The position numbers and the translations under genes were made by a program. Shown piece by piece: positions 1 through 6,753 of a DNA stretch of 12,024 bases. The stretch comes from Methylovulum sp. (GTDB taxonomy: Bacteria; Pseudomonadota; Gammaproteobacteria; Methylococcales; Methylomonadaceae): NCBI GenBank assembly GCA_016919605.1, contig JACXTQ010000252.1:1-12024 (forward strand), given 5' to 3'. The stretch's first letter is position 1, and every line of letters begins with the position of its first letter. The notes under the pieces are model-generated. The model saw only the letters and a list, made by a program, of their open reading frames with translations, had not been told where the DNA came from and did no database searches.

Positions 1-178
1 ATGCCAATAATAAAAACAAAACTGTAATTTAATTAAAAATATAAATTATTGTAATTGCTGAAAATAATTCAAAAAACCAGATGATTTATAAGGCAATAGT
101 ACGCAATACATACCAGTTTTTTTATCCTAGAAAACCTGGCGGTAGCCATTTAAAAAACCAAATTTCAGGGGTGCTGAT

Positions 179-208
179 AAAAAAGTGTGGCATATACCAC
201 ACTTTTTT
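179..208. terminator. Bidirectional intrinsic terminator hairpin
   Basis: The arms at 179-190 and 197-208 are a perfect 12-bp inverted repeat: AAAAAAGTGTGG pairs with CCACACTTTTTT around a six-base loop. The stem gives a run of six T on either strand, so it can stop transcription both ways. It could back up the secA terminator, end a rightward gene lying left of the window, or form the 3' end of a small RNA. Confidence 0.7.
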
Positions 209-244
209 AGCAAAATGCCCGTTAAACCCCTTTTTTTACATGTG

Positions 245-273
245 GTTATAAACAAATAAGTGATATGACACAA
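245..273 (-). promoter_or_regulatory. Weak minus-strand promoter candidate, possible small RNA
   Basis: Read on the minus strand, TTGTGT (268-273) and TATAAC (245-250) are separated by 17 bases. The -10 box matches consensus at five of six positions and the -35 box at three of six. A transcript would start near 238 and end at the hairpin at 179-208, giving an RNA of about 60 nt. The region is AT-rich, so a chance match is quite possible. Confidence 0.2.
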
Positions 274-354
274 AGGCTGAGTTAAATAACATAGTTTAAT
301 TGCAGCACCTTATGGGGTATTGGCAAATCATTTCAGTTGCTAATGCATCACCCA

Positions 355-395
355 TAAAAAAGCCGGAAACACGCCGCATGGCCTATTTCCGGCTT
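355..395 (-). terminator. Intrinsic terminator of secA
   Basis: Read on the minus strand, AAGCCGGAAA (386-395) pairs perfectly with TTTCCGGCTT (360-369) over a 16-base loop, and a run of T continues to about 356. It lies about 50 bases past the secA stop codon, which fits a terminator for that transcript. Confidence 0.8.
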
Positions 396-445
396 ATAGG
401 GCTTAAACAGAAAGTTTATAGACCCTGCTTAAGTATATGGTGCGT

Positions 446-3163
446 TTAGCTGATCTTACCGTGGCATTGCTTGTATTTTTGCCCGGAACCACAAGGGCAA
501 GGGTCGTTACGGCCAATATTAGGGTCTATGCCCATCATCAGCGGCACTTCGTCATCCGCGTCATCCAGACTTAGCTGTTCGCCGTCAGCGGTATCGAACA
601 GCGGCACCGCCGCATGTTCAAACTGCATGTCTTTAGGCATTTGCATTTGCTCGTCAAGGACTTGCGCATCATGTTCTTGCCTTAGCTGAATTTTGAACAA
701 GATAGTGACCACTTCGTGTTTGATATGCTCCAGCAAGCCGTTAAACATTTCAAAGGCTTCGCGCTTATATTCTTGTTTGGGGTCTTTTTGTGCGTAGCCA
801 CGAAAATGGATGCCTTGGCGCAGATAATCCATCGCCGCCAGATGCTCTTTCCAATTGCTGTCCAACACTTGCAACATGATGGTTTTTTCAATGTGCTGCA
901 TGATGTCCGCGCCAATGCTTTGCTCTTTGTCCTTATGGTTTTGCTCCAATATATCAACGATTTTCTTGCGTAATGATAGCTCCTGCAAAGAGTGGTCATC
1001 ATCGAGCATTTGGCGTATCGGAATCTGGACGCTAAACTCCTGCTGGATATGCGTTTCCAATTCCTCGACCGCCCATTGTTCGGCCATAGTTTTGGGCGGG
1101 ATATACTCGGAAATGGCGTTGTTCACCACATCGGCGCGAATTGCGGTGATAATGTCGGAAATTTCTTCCGCCGCCATGATTTCGTTGCGCTGCGCGTAAA
1201 CGACCTTACGCTGGTCGTTGGCGACATCGTCATAGACCAGGATTTCTTTACGGATGTCAAAGTTGCGGCCTTCGACTTTGCGTTGGGCATTTTCGATAGA
1301 GCGTGTTACCCACGGATGCTCGATGGCTTCGCCATTGCCCATGCCCAATTTTTGCATGAGTCCAGCGACACGGTCGGAGGCAAAAATACGCATCAGGTCA
1401 TCTTGCAAGGACAGGTAAAAGCGGGTCGAACCGGGGTCGCCCTGACGGCCTGAACGACCACGCAACTGGTTGTCGATACGCCGTGATTCATGGCGCTCGG
1501 AACCGACCACATGCAGGCCGCCGCTGGCAATAACGGCATTGTGCCGCTCTTGCCAGGCAGCCTTGATCCTTTCTTTATCGGCTTCACTGGCATCTGGGCC
1601 TAAAGCTTTGAGTTCGGCCTCAAGGTTGCCCCCTAAGACAATGTCAGTACCACGGCCTGCCATGTTGGTGGCGATGGTTACGGCAAAAGGCTGGCCTGCT
1701 TGTTCGATAATGTGCGCCTCACGCTCGTGTTGTTTGGCGTTTAACACCTCATGCTTGATACCCAATTGCGTCAATAGAGTGGACAACAATTCGGAATTTT
1801 CGATGGAGGTGGTGCCTACCAACACAGGTTGGCCACGGCTGACGCATTCTTTAATGTCATCAGCCACCGCGCGGTATTTTTCCTCGGCGGTCAAGAAAAT
1901 AACATCCCCCAAATCGCGGCGTATCATCGGGCGGTGGGTGGGGATGACCACCACTTCCAATCCGTAAATTTTGTTCAGCTCAAAGGCTTCTGTGTCAGCA
2001 GTTCCGGTCATGCCCGACAGTTTTTCATACAGACGGAAATAGTTTTGAAAGGTGATGGAAGCCAGGGTTTGGTTTTCATTTTGGATGGTGACGCGCTCTT
2101 TGGCCTCAATCGCTTGGTGCAAACCTTCCGACCAGCGCCGCCCTGGCATGACCCGTCCGGTAAATTCGTCAACAATGACCACCTCATCGTTGGCGACGAT
2201 GTAATCGACATCCCTTTTAAACAAAATATGGGCGCGTAACGAGGCGTTCAGATAGTGCATCAGGCGAATGTTGGTGGCATCGTACAGGCTAGTGCCTTCA
2301 ATCATCAGACCATGTTCAACCATCAGTTGCTCAATGCGCTCATGGCCTTGTTCGGTCAGATGGATTTGCCGGGTCTTTTCATCAACGGTGTAATCGCCAT
2401 GCGGGCTGTCTTTCTCTTGGACGGCCAAAAACGGGATGATGTCATTGGCTTTGATGTAAATTTCGGTGCTGTCTTCGGTGGGGCCGGAAATGATTAGCGG
2501 TGTCCGTGCTTCATCAATCAAAATCGAGTCCACTTCATCAACAATCCCGAAATATAAGTCGCGCTGGACTTTTTGATCCAAGTTAAAGGCCATGTTGTCA
2601 CGCAAATAATCAAAGCCAAATTCGTTGTTGGTGCCGTAAGTGATGTCGCAAGCGTAGGCCTTGCGGCGGGATGGTTGATCCATTTGCCCCAAAATCACCC
2701 CTGTGGTCAATCCCAGAAACCCGTACAGCTTGCCCATGTTTTCGGCATCGCGCTTGGCAAGGTAATCATTGACGGTGACGACATGGACACCGCGTGCTGG
2801 TAAGGCGTTGAGATAAGCGGCAAGGGTCGCCATCAACGTTTTACCTTCACCGGTTTTCATTTCGGCAATCCGGCCATCATTCAAGATCATGCCGCCGATC
2901 AACTGCACATCGAAATGACGCATACCGAACACCCGCGTGGAGGCTTCGCGGACGGCGGCGAACGCTTCGGGGATCAGTGCGTCCAAGGTTTCGCCTTTGC
3001 TTAAGCGATCACGGAATTCTTGGGTTTTGGCGGTGAGTTCAGTGTCCGATAGTTTTTCGTAGTCCGAAGCTAAAGCATTGATCTTTTTGACCAGCTTTTT
3101 CTTTTTATTTATTAGCCTATCGTTACGGCTCCCTACAACAAGTTTAACTAGCTTACCGAGCAT
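446..3163 (-). CDS. secA: Protein translocase subunit SecA
   Basis: SecA is the cytoplasmic ATPase motor that pushes unfolded preproteins through the SecYEG channel. The 905-residue product has the full family layout. The Walker A motif MKTGEGKT is at residues 102-109, with the lysine at 108 as in E. coli. The DEVD box is at 209-212. The second helicase-like domain carries GTDIVLGG and RGRSGRQGDPG. The C-terminal zinc-binding tail has Cys889, Cys891, Cys900 and His901 in the CXCX8CH pattern, which binds SecB and lipids. I chose the ATG at 3163, where MLGKLVKLV matches known SecA N-termini and a GGAAA ribosome site sits upstream. The reading frame extends to a TTG at 3202, but that codon falls at the predicted transcription start. 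The gene stands alone, with its own promoter and terminator. Confidence 0.98.
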   Translation of the reverse strand: MLGKLVKLVVGSRNDRLINKKKKLVKKINALASDYEKLSDTELTAKTQEFRDRLSKGETLDALIPEAFAAVREASTRVFGMRHFDVQLIGGMILNDGRIAEMKTGEGKTLMATLAAYLNALPARGVHVVTVNDYLAKRDAENMGKLYGFLGLTTGVILGQMDQPSRRKAYACDITYGTNNEFGFDYLRDNMAFNLDQKVQRDLYFGIVDEVDSILIDEARTPLIISGPTEDSTEIYIKANDIIPFLAVQEKDSPHGDYTVDEKTRQIHLTEQGHERIEQLMVEHGLMIEGTSLYDATNIRLMHYLNASLRAHILFKRDVDYIVANDEVVIVDEFTGRVMPGRRWSEGLHQAIEAKERVTIQNENQTLASITFQNYFRLYEKLSGMTGTADTEAFELNKIYGLEVVVIPTHRPMIRRDLGDVIFLTAEEKYRAVADDIKECVSRGQPVLVGTTSIENSELLSTLLTQLGIKHEVLNAKQHEREAHIIEQAGQPFAVTIATNMAGRGTDIVLGGNLEAELKALGPDASEADKERIKAAWQERHNAVIASGGLHVVGSERHESRRIDNQLRGRSGRQGDPGSTRFYLSLQDDLMRIFASDRVAGLMQKLGMGNGEAIEHPWVTRSIENAQRKVEGRNFDIRKEILVYDDVANDQRKVVYAQRNEIMAAEEISDIITAIRADVVNNAISEYIPPKTMAEQWAVEELETHIQQEFSVQIPIRQMLDDDHSLQELSLRKKIVDILEQNHKDKEQSIGADIMQHIEKTIMLQVLDSNWKEHLAAMDYLRQGIHFRGYAQKDPKQEYKREAFEMFNGLLEHIKHEVVTILFKIQLRQEHDAQVLDEQMQMPKDMQFEHAAVPLFDTADGEQLSLDDADDEVPLMMGIDPNIGRNDPCPCGSGQKYKQCHGKIS

Positions 3164-3210
3164 GTCTTTTTCCGGTGTGAAAGTGGTAAATGATTCAATC
3201 AAAGCCCCCG

Positions 3211-3240
3211 ATTATATACCGTCTAGCGTATTAGTTACAG
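3211..3240 (-). promoter_or_regulatory. Predicted sigma-70 promoter of secA
   Basis: On the minus strand a perfect -10 box TATAAT lies at 3211-3216. The -35 region is poor (CTGTAA at 3235-3240 with 18-base spacing). Transcription would start near 3204 and give a leader of about 40 nt to the ATG at 3163. This supports that start over the upstream TTG at 3202. Confidence 0.55.
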
Positions 3241-3306
3241 CGAAAACGCCCGATTACCATATTCATCAGATGCTTGTGGCCAAGTGTTAAGGGATATTTG
3301 CAAGCG

Positions 3307-3349
3307 ATAAGCCACCGCCAGTAAAAAATTGGCTTATAATTATGGCGGT
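3307..3349. promoter_or_regulatory. Promoter candidate with two interleaved inverted repeats
   Basis: A perfect plus-strand -10 box TATAAT is at 3335-3340, but no acceptable -35 box lies 16-19 bases upstream. Two inverted repeats interleave across it: ATAAGCCA (3307-3314) with TGGCTTAT (3330-3337), and ACCGCCA (3314-3320) with TGGCGGT (3343-3349). The first overlaps the -10 box, as an operator would. Transcription would begin near 3347. The repeats are seen directly; the regulatory role is inferred. Confidence 0.35.
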
Positions 3350-3404
3350 TGGTTTGTCTTTGGGGAACCAGCCTAAAACCCCGTGAATAGGGGCGAAGAC
3401 CAAC
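3348..3404 (+). promoter_or_regulatory. Possible structured 5' leader of the DUF502 gene
   Basis: The segment can fold on itself. A broken closing stem pairs 3348-3351 with 3401-3404 and GTCTT (3356-3360) with AAGAC (3396-3400). Inside are GGGG (3362-3365), CCCC (3379-3382) and GGGG (3390-3393), so the C run can pair with either G run but not both. The structure would start at the predicted 5' end of the transcript. I could not match it to any riboswitch or leader class I know. A chance fold is possible. Confidence 0.25.
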
Positions 3405-3473
3405 AGAATGATGGCAATAACAACTACAAAACTATCCGTATTCCCGTTAGCTGCGGGGGTGCTGACCACCTTA

Positions 3474-3509
3474 ACCGGCCTTATTCGAGAGACCGGCCTT
3501 ATTCAAGAG
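3474..3509 (+). repeat. 18-bp tandem duplication over the DUF502 ribosome site
   Basis: ACCGGCCTTATTCGAGAG (3474-3491) is followed directly by ACCGGCCTTATTCAAGAG (3492-3509), differing at one base. The second copy supplies the AAGAGG ribosome binding sequence six bases before the ATG at 3517. The first copy has a weaker GAGAG at the matching place. Confidence 0.9.
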
Positions 3510-3516
3510 GCATACT

Positions 3517-4107
3517 ATGCAAGACACCACCAAAGCACTGTTAAATTATTTCCTGATCGGTATTTTGGCGATCATTCCTATCGTGGTCATTTTACAAATC
3601 ATTATCTTCATTGAAAAAATCGTGTCCGATTTGTTTAGCATCGTCTATGATTATGCTGATAGTTATGTTTATACGGGCTTGTTTTTCATTGTCAGTTTTG
3701 CCATAGTAGTGTCTATAGGTCAGAAAATCGTCAAAAAAGGCCGTCCTTGGGTCATCACTATTTTTGACAAAATCATTGCCAAAATCCCGTTTTTAAATAC
3801 GGTCTATCGGGTGATAGGCAAGCTCATCAACATGTTTTCATCGCACGACAACAAAATCGGCAAAGAAGTGGTGTATGTCGAATATCCAAGCCCTGGCATT
3901 TGGGTGCCGGCCTACGTCACTAACCATCATGAAGGCAAATATGTATTGTTTATCCCCACTTCACCCAACCCCACGTCAGGGTTTACGGTGATTGTCGATC
4001 AGGCCAAAATCATCAAATCGGCAATGGATATTGAAGAGGCTACCAGCTTTATCGTCAGTGTCGGTGTCGATTATAACAAGGCGGCGGAAATGGCGCAGTT
4101 GCCGTAA
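3517..4107 (+). CDS. DUF502 family inner-membrane protein
   Basis: The 196-residue product matches the DUF502 family, which is widespread in bacteria and has no settled biochemical function; plant relatives act in vascular and stress development. Two membrane segments are visible at about residues 9-33 and 52-71. A conserved soluble part follows, with IPFLNTVYRVIGKL at 90-103 and the family signature IPTSPNPTSGF at 146-156. The start is supported by AAGAGG six bases upstream, within a tandem duplication. A small lipoprotein gene follows after 40 bases and probably shares the transcript. In other proteobacteria DUF502 genes often sit beside aspS, which is not here. Family assignment is firm; function is unknown. 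Confidence 0.9.
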   Translation: MQDTTKALLNYFLIGILAIIPIVVILQIIIFIEKIVSDLFSIVYDYADSYVYTGLFFIVSFAIVVSIGQKIVKKGRPWVITIFDKIIAKIPFLNTVYRVIGKLINMFSSHDNKIGKEVVYVEYPSPGIWVPAYVTNHHEGKYVLFIPTSPNPTSGFTVIVDQAKIIKSAMDIEEATSFIVSVGVDYNKAAEMAQLP

Positions 4108-4147
4108 ACGCCAGCGGAAAACAATCTTTTATACATTGGATAAGACC

Positions 4148-4357
4148 ATGAGACCATTAGCTAAAACCCTGTTCTTATTAACCCTATTCAATATTGCCGG
4201 TTGCAATCTTGGACAAGATGACGAATACCTGCCCCCTCTTAAACCCCGGGCTAAAGGTGAGCATGTGGAAACTTTGACACAAGCCAAATTGGTTGAGCAA
4301 GTCCTTTCCGATGAAGCGCAGCGGCAACGGGAAAGCATCAACCAGCAAAGCCAATAA
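4148..4357 (+). CDS. Small predicted lipoprotein, 69 residues
   Basis: The product opens with a short lipoprotein signal peptide. Positive charges lie at residues 2 and 6, a hydrophobic core spans 8-17, and the lipobox IAGC ends at Cys19. Asn20 follows, not Asp, so outer-membrane sorting is likely by the usual +2 rule. The mature part is about 50 residues, acidic then proline-rich (LGQDDEYLPPLKPR) and ending in a charged helix-like Gln/Glu-rich tail. I chose the ATG at 4148 because the signal peptide starts there and GGA lies seven bases upstream; the frame remains open further left but overlaps the DUF502 gene. It resembles LptM/YifL only in size and lipobox, lacking the GLKGPLY motif. Function is unknown. 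Confidence 0.7.
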   Translation: MRPLAKTLFLLTLFNIAGCNLGQDDEYLPPLKPRAKGEHVETLTQAKLVEQVLSDEAQRQRESINQQSQ

Positions 4358-4370
4358 AACTGGCGGACAT

Positions 4371-4404
4371 AAAAAAACCTCCTACGCAGGCGTAGGAGGT
4401 TTTT
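4371..4404. terminator. Bidirectional terminator between lipoprotein gene and fbp
   Basis: AAAAACCTCCTACG (4373-4386) pairs perfectly with CGTAGGAGGTTTTT (4391-4404) across a four-base loop. There are five T at the plus-strand end and about seven on the minus strand. It lies 15 bases past the lipoprotein stop and 11 bases past the fbp stop, so it can end both convergent transcripts. Confidence 0.92.
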
Positions 4405-4414
4405 ATGGGGAAGG

Positions 4415-5419
4415 TTAAGCGTTTTGATGATAATGGACAATTCGCTCCACTTCGTTTTTAGAGCCTAAAATGACCGGTACTCGCTGATGTACGCCGGTCG
4501 GCTGGATGTCCAAAATCCGCTCATAGCCGGTACTGCACAGGCCTCCGGCTTGCTCGATAATAAAAGCCATTGGATTGGCCTCGTACATAATCCGCAGTTT
4601 TGCCGGTTTATTGGGGTCACGGGTATCTAAAGGGTATAAAAACACCCCGCCGCGTGTTAGGATACGGTAAACATCAGCCACGAACGAGGCTACCCAGCGC
4701 ATATTGAAATCCTTTTGGCGTACGCCTTCCTTGCCTTGCAAACATTCCTCTATATAGCGTTGCACGGGTGTTTCCCAAAAGCGCTGGTTGGACATGTTGA
4801 TCGCAAATTCGCCCGTGTCTTCGGGGATGCGCATGTTGGGGTGGGTCAGCATAAACTCGCCAATATCTTGGTCTAGGGTGAAACCATTCACGCCTTGTCC
4901 GGTCGTCAGAATCAGCATAGTTGACGGGCCGTACAGCACAAACCCAGCGCAGACTTGCTCAGCACCTTTCGCCAGAAAATCGGCCAAGGTCGGCTCTATC
5001 CCTTCACGGCAACGCAACACCGAAAAGATAGTGCCCACCGCCAAATTGACATCAATGTTGGAAGAGCCGTCCAAGGGGTCGAACATGACCAGGTATTTGC
5101 CTTTAGGGTAATGGGCTGGGATGGTGATGACATCGTCAATTTCTTCCGAAGCCATACCCGCTAAATGCCCTGTCCAATTCAACTGGTTGACCATAATCTC
5201 ATGAGTGATAATGTCCAGTTTCTTTTGCACTTCACCCTGTACATTTTCCGAACCCGCACTGCCTAGCACCCCAATCAACTGCCCCCTGCTGACTTTGTGG
5301 GCAATTTGTTTACAAGCGGTGACGATATTATTGAGCAGCAGGGTAAAGGTACCTGAAGCATCAGGCCATTCACGCTGCTGTTCGATGATAAATCGGGTTA
5401 ATGTTACTTTGTTGCTCAT
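4415..5419 (-). CDS. fbp: Fructose-1,6-bisphosphatase class 1
   Basis: The enzyme hydrolyses fructose 1,6-bisphosphate to fructose 6-phosphate and phosphate, the committed step of gluconeogenesis. It also serves the Calvin and ribulose monophosphate cycles where these exist. The 334 residues match the usual class 1 length. The metal- and phosphate-binding motif DPLDGSSN is at 114-121 and the SEE acidic pair at 91-93. The substrate-binding stretch NMRWVASFVADVYRIL lies in the second half. The ATG at 5419 is preceded by AAGAGAG at good spacing. It is the last gene of the long minus-strand block and has a 124-base gap to the DUF2199 gene, so it probably has its own promoter, although I see no convincing -10/-35 pair. 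It ends at the shared terminator. Confidence 0.97.
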   Translation of the reverse strand: MSNKVTLTRFIIEQQREWPDASGTFTLLLNNIVTACKQIAHKVSRGQLIGVLGSAGSENVQGEVQKKLDIITHEIMVNQLNWTGHLAGMASEEIDDVITIPAHYPKGKYLVMFDPLDGSSNIDVNLAVGTIFSVLRCREGIEPTLADFLAKGAEQVCAGFVLYGPSTMLILTTGQGVNGFTLDQDIGEFMLTHPNMRIPEDTGEFAINMSNQRFWETPVQRYIEECLQGKEGVRQKDFNMRWVASFVADVYRILTRGGVFLYPLDTRDPNKPAKLRIMYEANPMAFIIEQAGGLCSTGYERILDIQPTGVHQRVPVILGSKNEVERIVHYHQNA

Positions 5420-5543
5420 ATAGCTCTCTTGCTCAGTTGAAAATCGGTATTAAGTAAATGTGCTTGGAAAACCCTAACCAAAAAGAATGCCTGACAGTAT
5501 GTGATGATGCTGTCATTTTGCATTATTTACACAATGATTAAGA

Positions 5544-6056
5544 TTAGCGGTGTATGATGCTTTCTGCAATTTCTTGGGCCTTTTGAATCGAAATGCCTTG
5601 ATGAAAATCAATTGCCAGAGGGTGTTGCGATGATTCTAATTCAATAAGGGGGCGCAGTTGGCCGGAACGGGGATGGACGTAGGTTTTGAGTGCGTAAGTA
5701 TTTTCATAGTAAGGCAGATAATTACAAAACCAGCCAAAATACCGGTCTGTTATATCAGGAGCATCGTAGGTTTCAATATAACGGTCAATGCTTTGTTTGC
5801 TCAGTGATACCCATACGCCCCACAGAAAGGGTTCAGAAATGCTATGGATAGGCACTTCCAGGCACGCCCGAATAAAAAAATGCTCGCCGTCATCATCTTT
5901 ATCTTTATACCAACAAAAGTCATCGTTAAGCTCACCCGCTTCCCTAACTTTGTCGGTTTGTTCCAAGTAAGGGTCAGGGGCGCGGAATGCGAAACTAGGT
6001 GAGCCTTCATGTATATTGTCGCATGAGGAACATTTGAAACTAAAAATGGCAGCCAT
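5544..6056 (-). CDS. DUF2199 domain-containing protein
   Basis: The 170-residue product is a single DUF2199 domain, a soluble family of unknown function. It carries an N-terminal CSSC pair (Cys9, Cys12) that could bind metal, then the family hallmarks DGEHFFIR at 56-63, WGVWVSLS at 79-86, YFGWFCNYLP at 106-115 and LRPLIELE at 134-141 followed by HPLA. Length is typical and the gene is intact. It starts 29 bases after the SemiSWEET stop, so the two may be co-transcribed. No clear ribosome site precedes the ATG at 6056, so translation may be weak or coupled. Family assignment is confident; no role can be given. Confidence 0.88.
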   Translation of the reverse strand: MAAIFSFKCSSCDNIHEGSPSFAFRAPDPYLEQTDKVREAGELNDDFCWYKDKDDDGEHFFIRACLEVPIHSISEPFLWGVWVSLSKQSIDRYIETYDAPDITDRYFGWFCNYLPYYENTYALKTYVHPRSGQLRPLIELESSQHPLAIDFHQGISIQKAQEIAESIIHR

Positions 6057-6085
6057 GTAGATACCGCGAAGGCGAATGGACGGGA

Positions 6086-6358
6086 TTATTTCTTGTTAAA
6101 AAAATGGTTGTAAACCTTAAAAGAAAGGATGGTGGCCGCCAACATAAAGGTGACGATATTGGCAAAAACAATGGCTTTGTCGGCGATATAAATGCCATAG
6201 ATCAGCCAACAAAACACCCCCGTAGTAAATAGGCTGTACATGCCCATCGATAAGGAATCGGTGTCACGGGTTCTAATCGTTAAAATGGCTTGGGGCAGGA
6301 ATGAGCTGGTGGTGAGTACGGCGGCGATATAGCCTATGATGTCAGGGGTGATGTCCAT
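6086..6358 (-). CDS. SemiSWEET family sugar transporter
   Basis: The 90-residue protein is a triple-helix-bundle half-transporter of the MtN3/SWEET/PQ-loop clan. Such proteins work as homodimers and allow passive movement of mono- or disaccharides across the membrane. The PQ motif is at residues 22-23 within SFLPQ. Trp51 and Asn67 are 16 residues apart, the spacing of the substrate-pocket Trp and Asn in characterised bacterial SemiSWEETs. Three membrane segments lie at about 7-26, 38-58 and 62-83. It starts 63 bases after the stop of a truncated hydroxylase gene, and the DUF2199 gene follows at 29 bases. No strong ribosome site is visible. The substrate cannot be told from sequence. Confidence 0.87.
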   Translation of the reverse strand: MDITPDIIGYIAAVLTTSSFLPQAILTIRTRDTDSLSMGMYSLFTTGVFCWLIYGIYIADKAIVFANIVTFMLAATILSFKVYNHFFNKK

Positions 6359-6421
6359 AGATGTCGTTCGGTAAAATAAGGTTGCCCCTTAGTCTAGTGA
6401 GTCGTTCCCAGCGTGTCAATA

Positions 6422-6745
6422 TCAGGGCATTTGATACGGGTAAAGGGTGCTGGCCAATCCCGGCATCATAAACAATAACGGTAGATGTAGCGTTATGATG
6501 CCCAATAATACGACCAACTCCTTCAACTCCTTGCTTTGGGTGTTCCAAGTGGCTAAGTCGGGCGTTTTATAGCCCGGATCAACCATCGCGTATTGGGTGC
6601 AGACCGCATGGTGTTCATGCAAATGATACGCCCAGAAACTGCGCGGGTTCCCGCCTAAGCCATGCAGGATATATTTGTGCATCAGCCATTCGCCCGCATT
6701 GGCATACAGCAAGCCTAGCAGGAATTGAATGGCGAATAGCGACAT
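6422..6745 (-). CDS. Fatty-acid-hydroxylase-like protein, apparently 3'-truncated
   Basis: The 107-residue product begins like small membrane di-iron hydroxylases related to sterol desaturases and carotenoid hydroxylases. A membrane segment covers about 4-20. It is followed by His23 and His28 in HKYILH and by His41, His43, His45 and His46 in HLHEHH. A second membrane segment lies at about 76-97. The reading frame then ends at YPYQMP. Related proteins as I know them carry further His boxes after this point, and I find none in any of the three minus-strand frames between this stop and the SemiSWEET start. The enzyme is probably inactive and the gene a remnant. The ATG at 6745 is preferred to the upstream TTG at 6769, which overlaps hemF; the gap to hemF is eight bases, which suggests one transcript. 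Confidence 0.6.
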   Translation of the reverse strand: MSLFAIQFLLGLLYANAGEWLMHKYILHGLGGNPRSFWAYHLHEHHAVCTQYAMVDPGYKTPDLATWNTQSKELKELVVLLGIITLHLPLLFMMPGLASTLYPYQMP

Positions 6746-6753
6746 GGGTGGCT

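Larger units (their letters stand above)
1..354. other. AT-rich intergenic region without a protein gene
   Basis: No open reading frame with a credible start and ribosome binding site is visible on either strand. The stretch is strongly AT-rich, especially positions 1-80. It contains a 12-bp perfect hairpin at 179-208 (annotated separately). A weak minus-strand promoter-like pair lies at 245-273. The secA terminator follows at 355-395. I see no tRNA-like fold or mobile-element ends. Confidence 0.6.

Noticed and set aside
992..1453. Long plus-strand frames opposite secA, including one of 153 residues
   Set aside because: They follow from the codon use of secA on the other strand and show no family features or ribosome sites.
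3164..3202. N-terminal extension of SecA to the TTG at 3202 (13 extra residues)
   Set aside because: The TTG lies at the predicted transcription start, the extra residues are not found in the family, and the ATG at 3163 has a GGAAA site and the conserved MLGKL start.
3287..3469. A 60-residue hydrophobic reading frame on the minus strand between secA and the DUF502 gene
   Set aside because: It has one membrane-like segment, but only a GTG start with AAGG overlapping it, no usable ribosome spacing and no recognisable family. It crosses the putative leader and promoter of the rightward gene. Kept as a possible but unsupported small membrane protein.
3408..3614. A 68-residue plus-strand frame overlapping the DUF502 start
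   Set aside because: Its N-terminus looks a little like a signal peptide, but there is no ribosome site before the ATG and the second half overlaps the real gene in another frame. Probably chance.
4148..4357. The small lipoprotein as LptM/YifL
   Set aside because: Size and lipobox are similar, but the GLKGPLY motif after the cysteine and the usual neighbours cyaY, lysA and dapF are missing.
5492..5515. TGACAG/CTGTCA inverted repeat between fbp and the DUF2199 gene
   Set aside because: The stem is only six base pairs with a 12-base loop and no adjacent T run on the minus strand. Not enough to call a terminator or operator.
6342..6548. A 68-residue frame overlapping the end of the hydroxylase-like gene, as its frameshifted remainder
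   Set aside because: Its sequence contains no membrane segment or His-box matching the missing half, so a simple frameshift does not explain the truncation.
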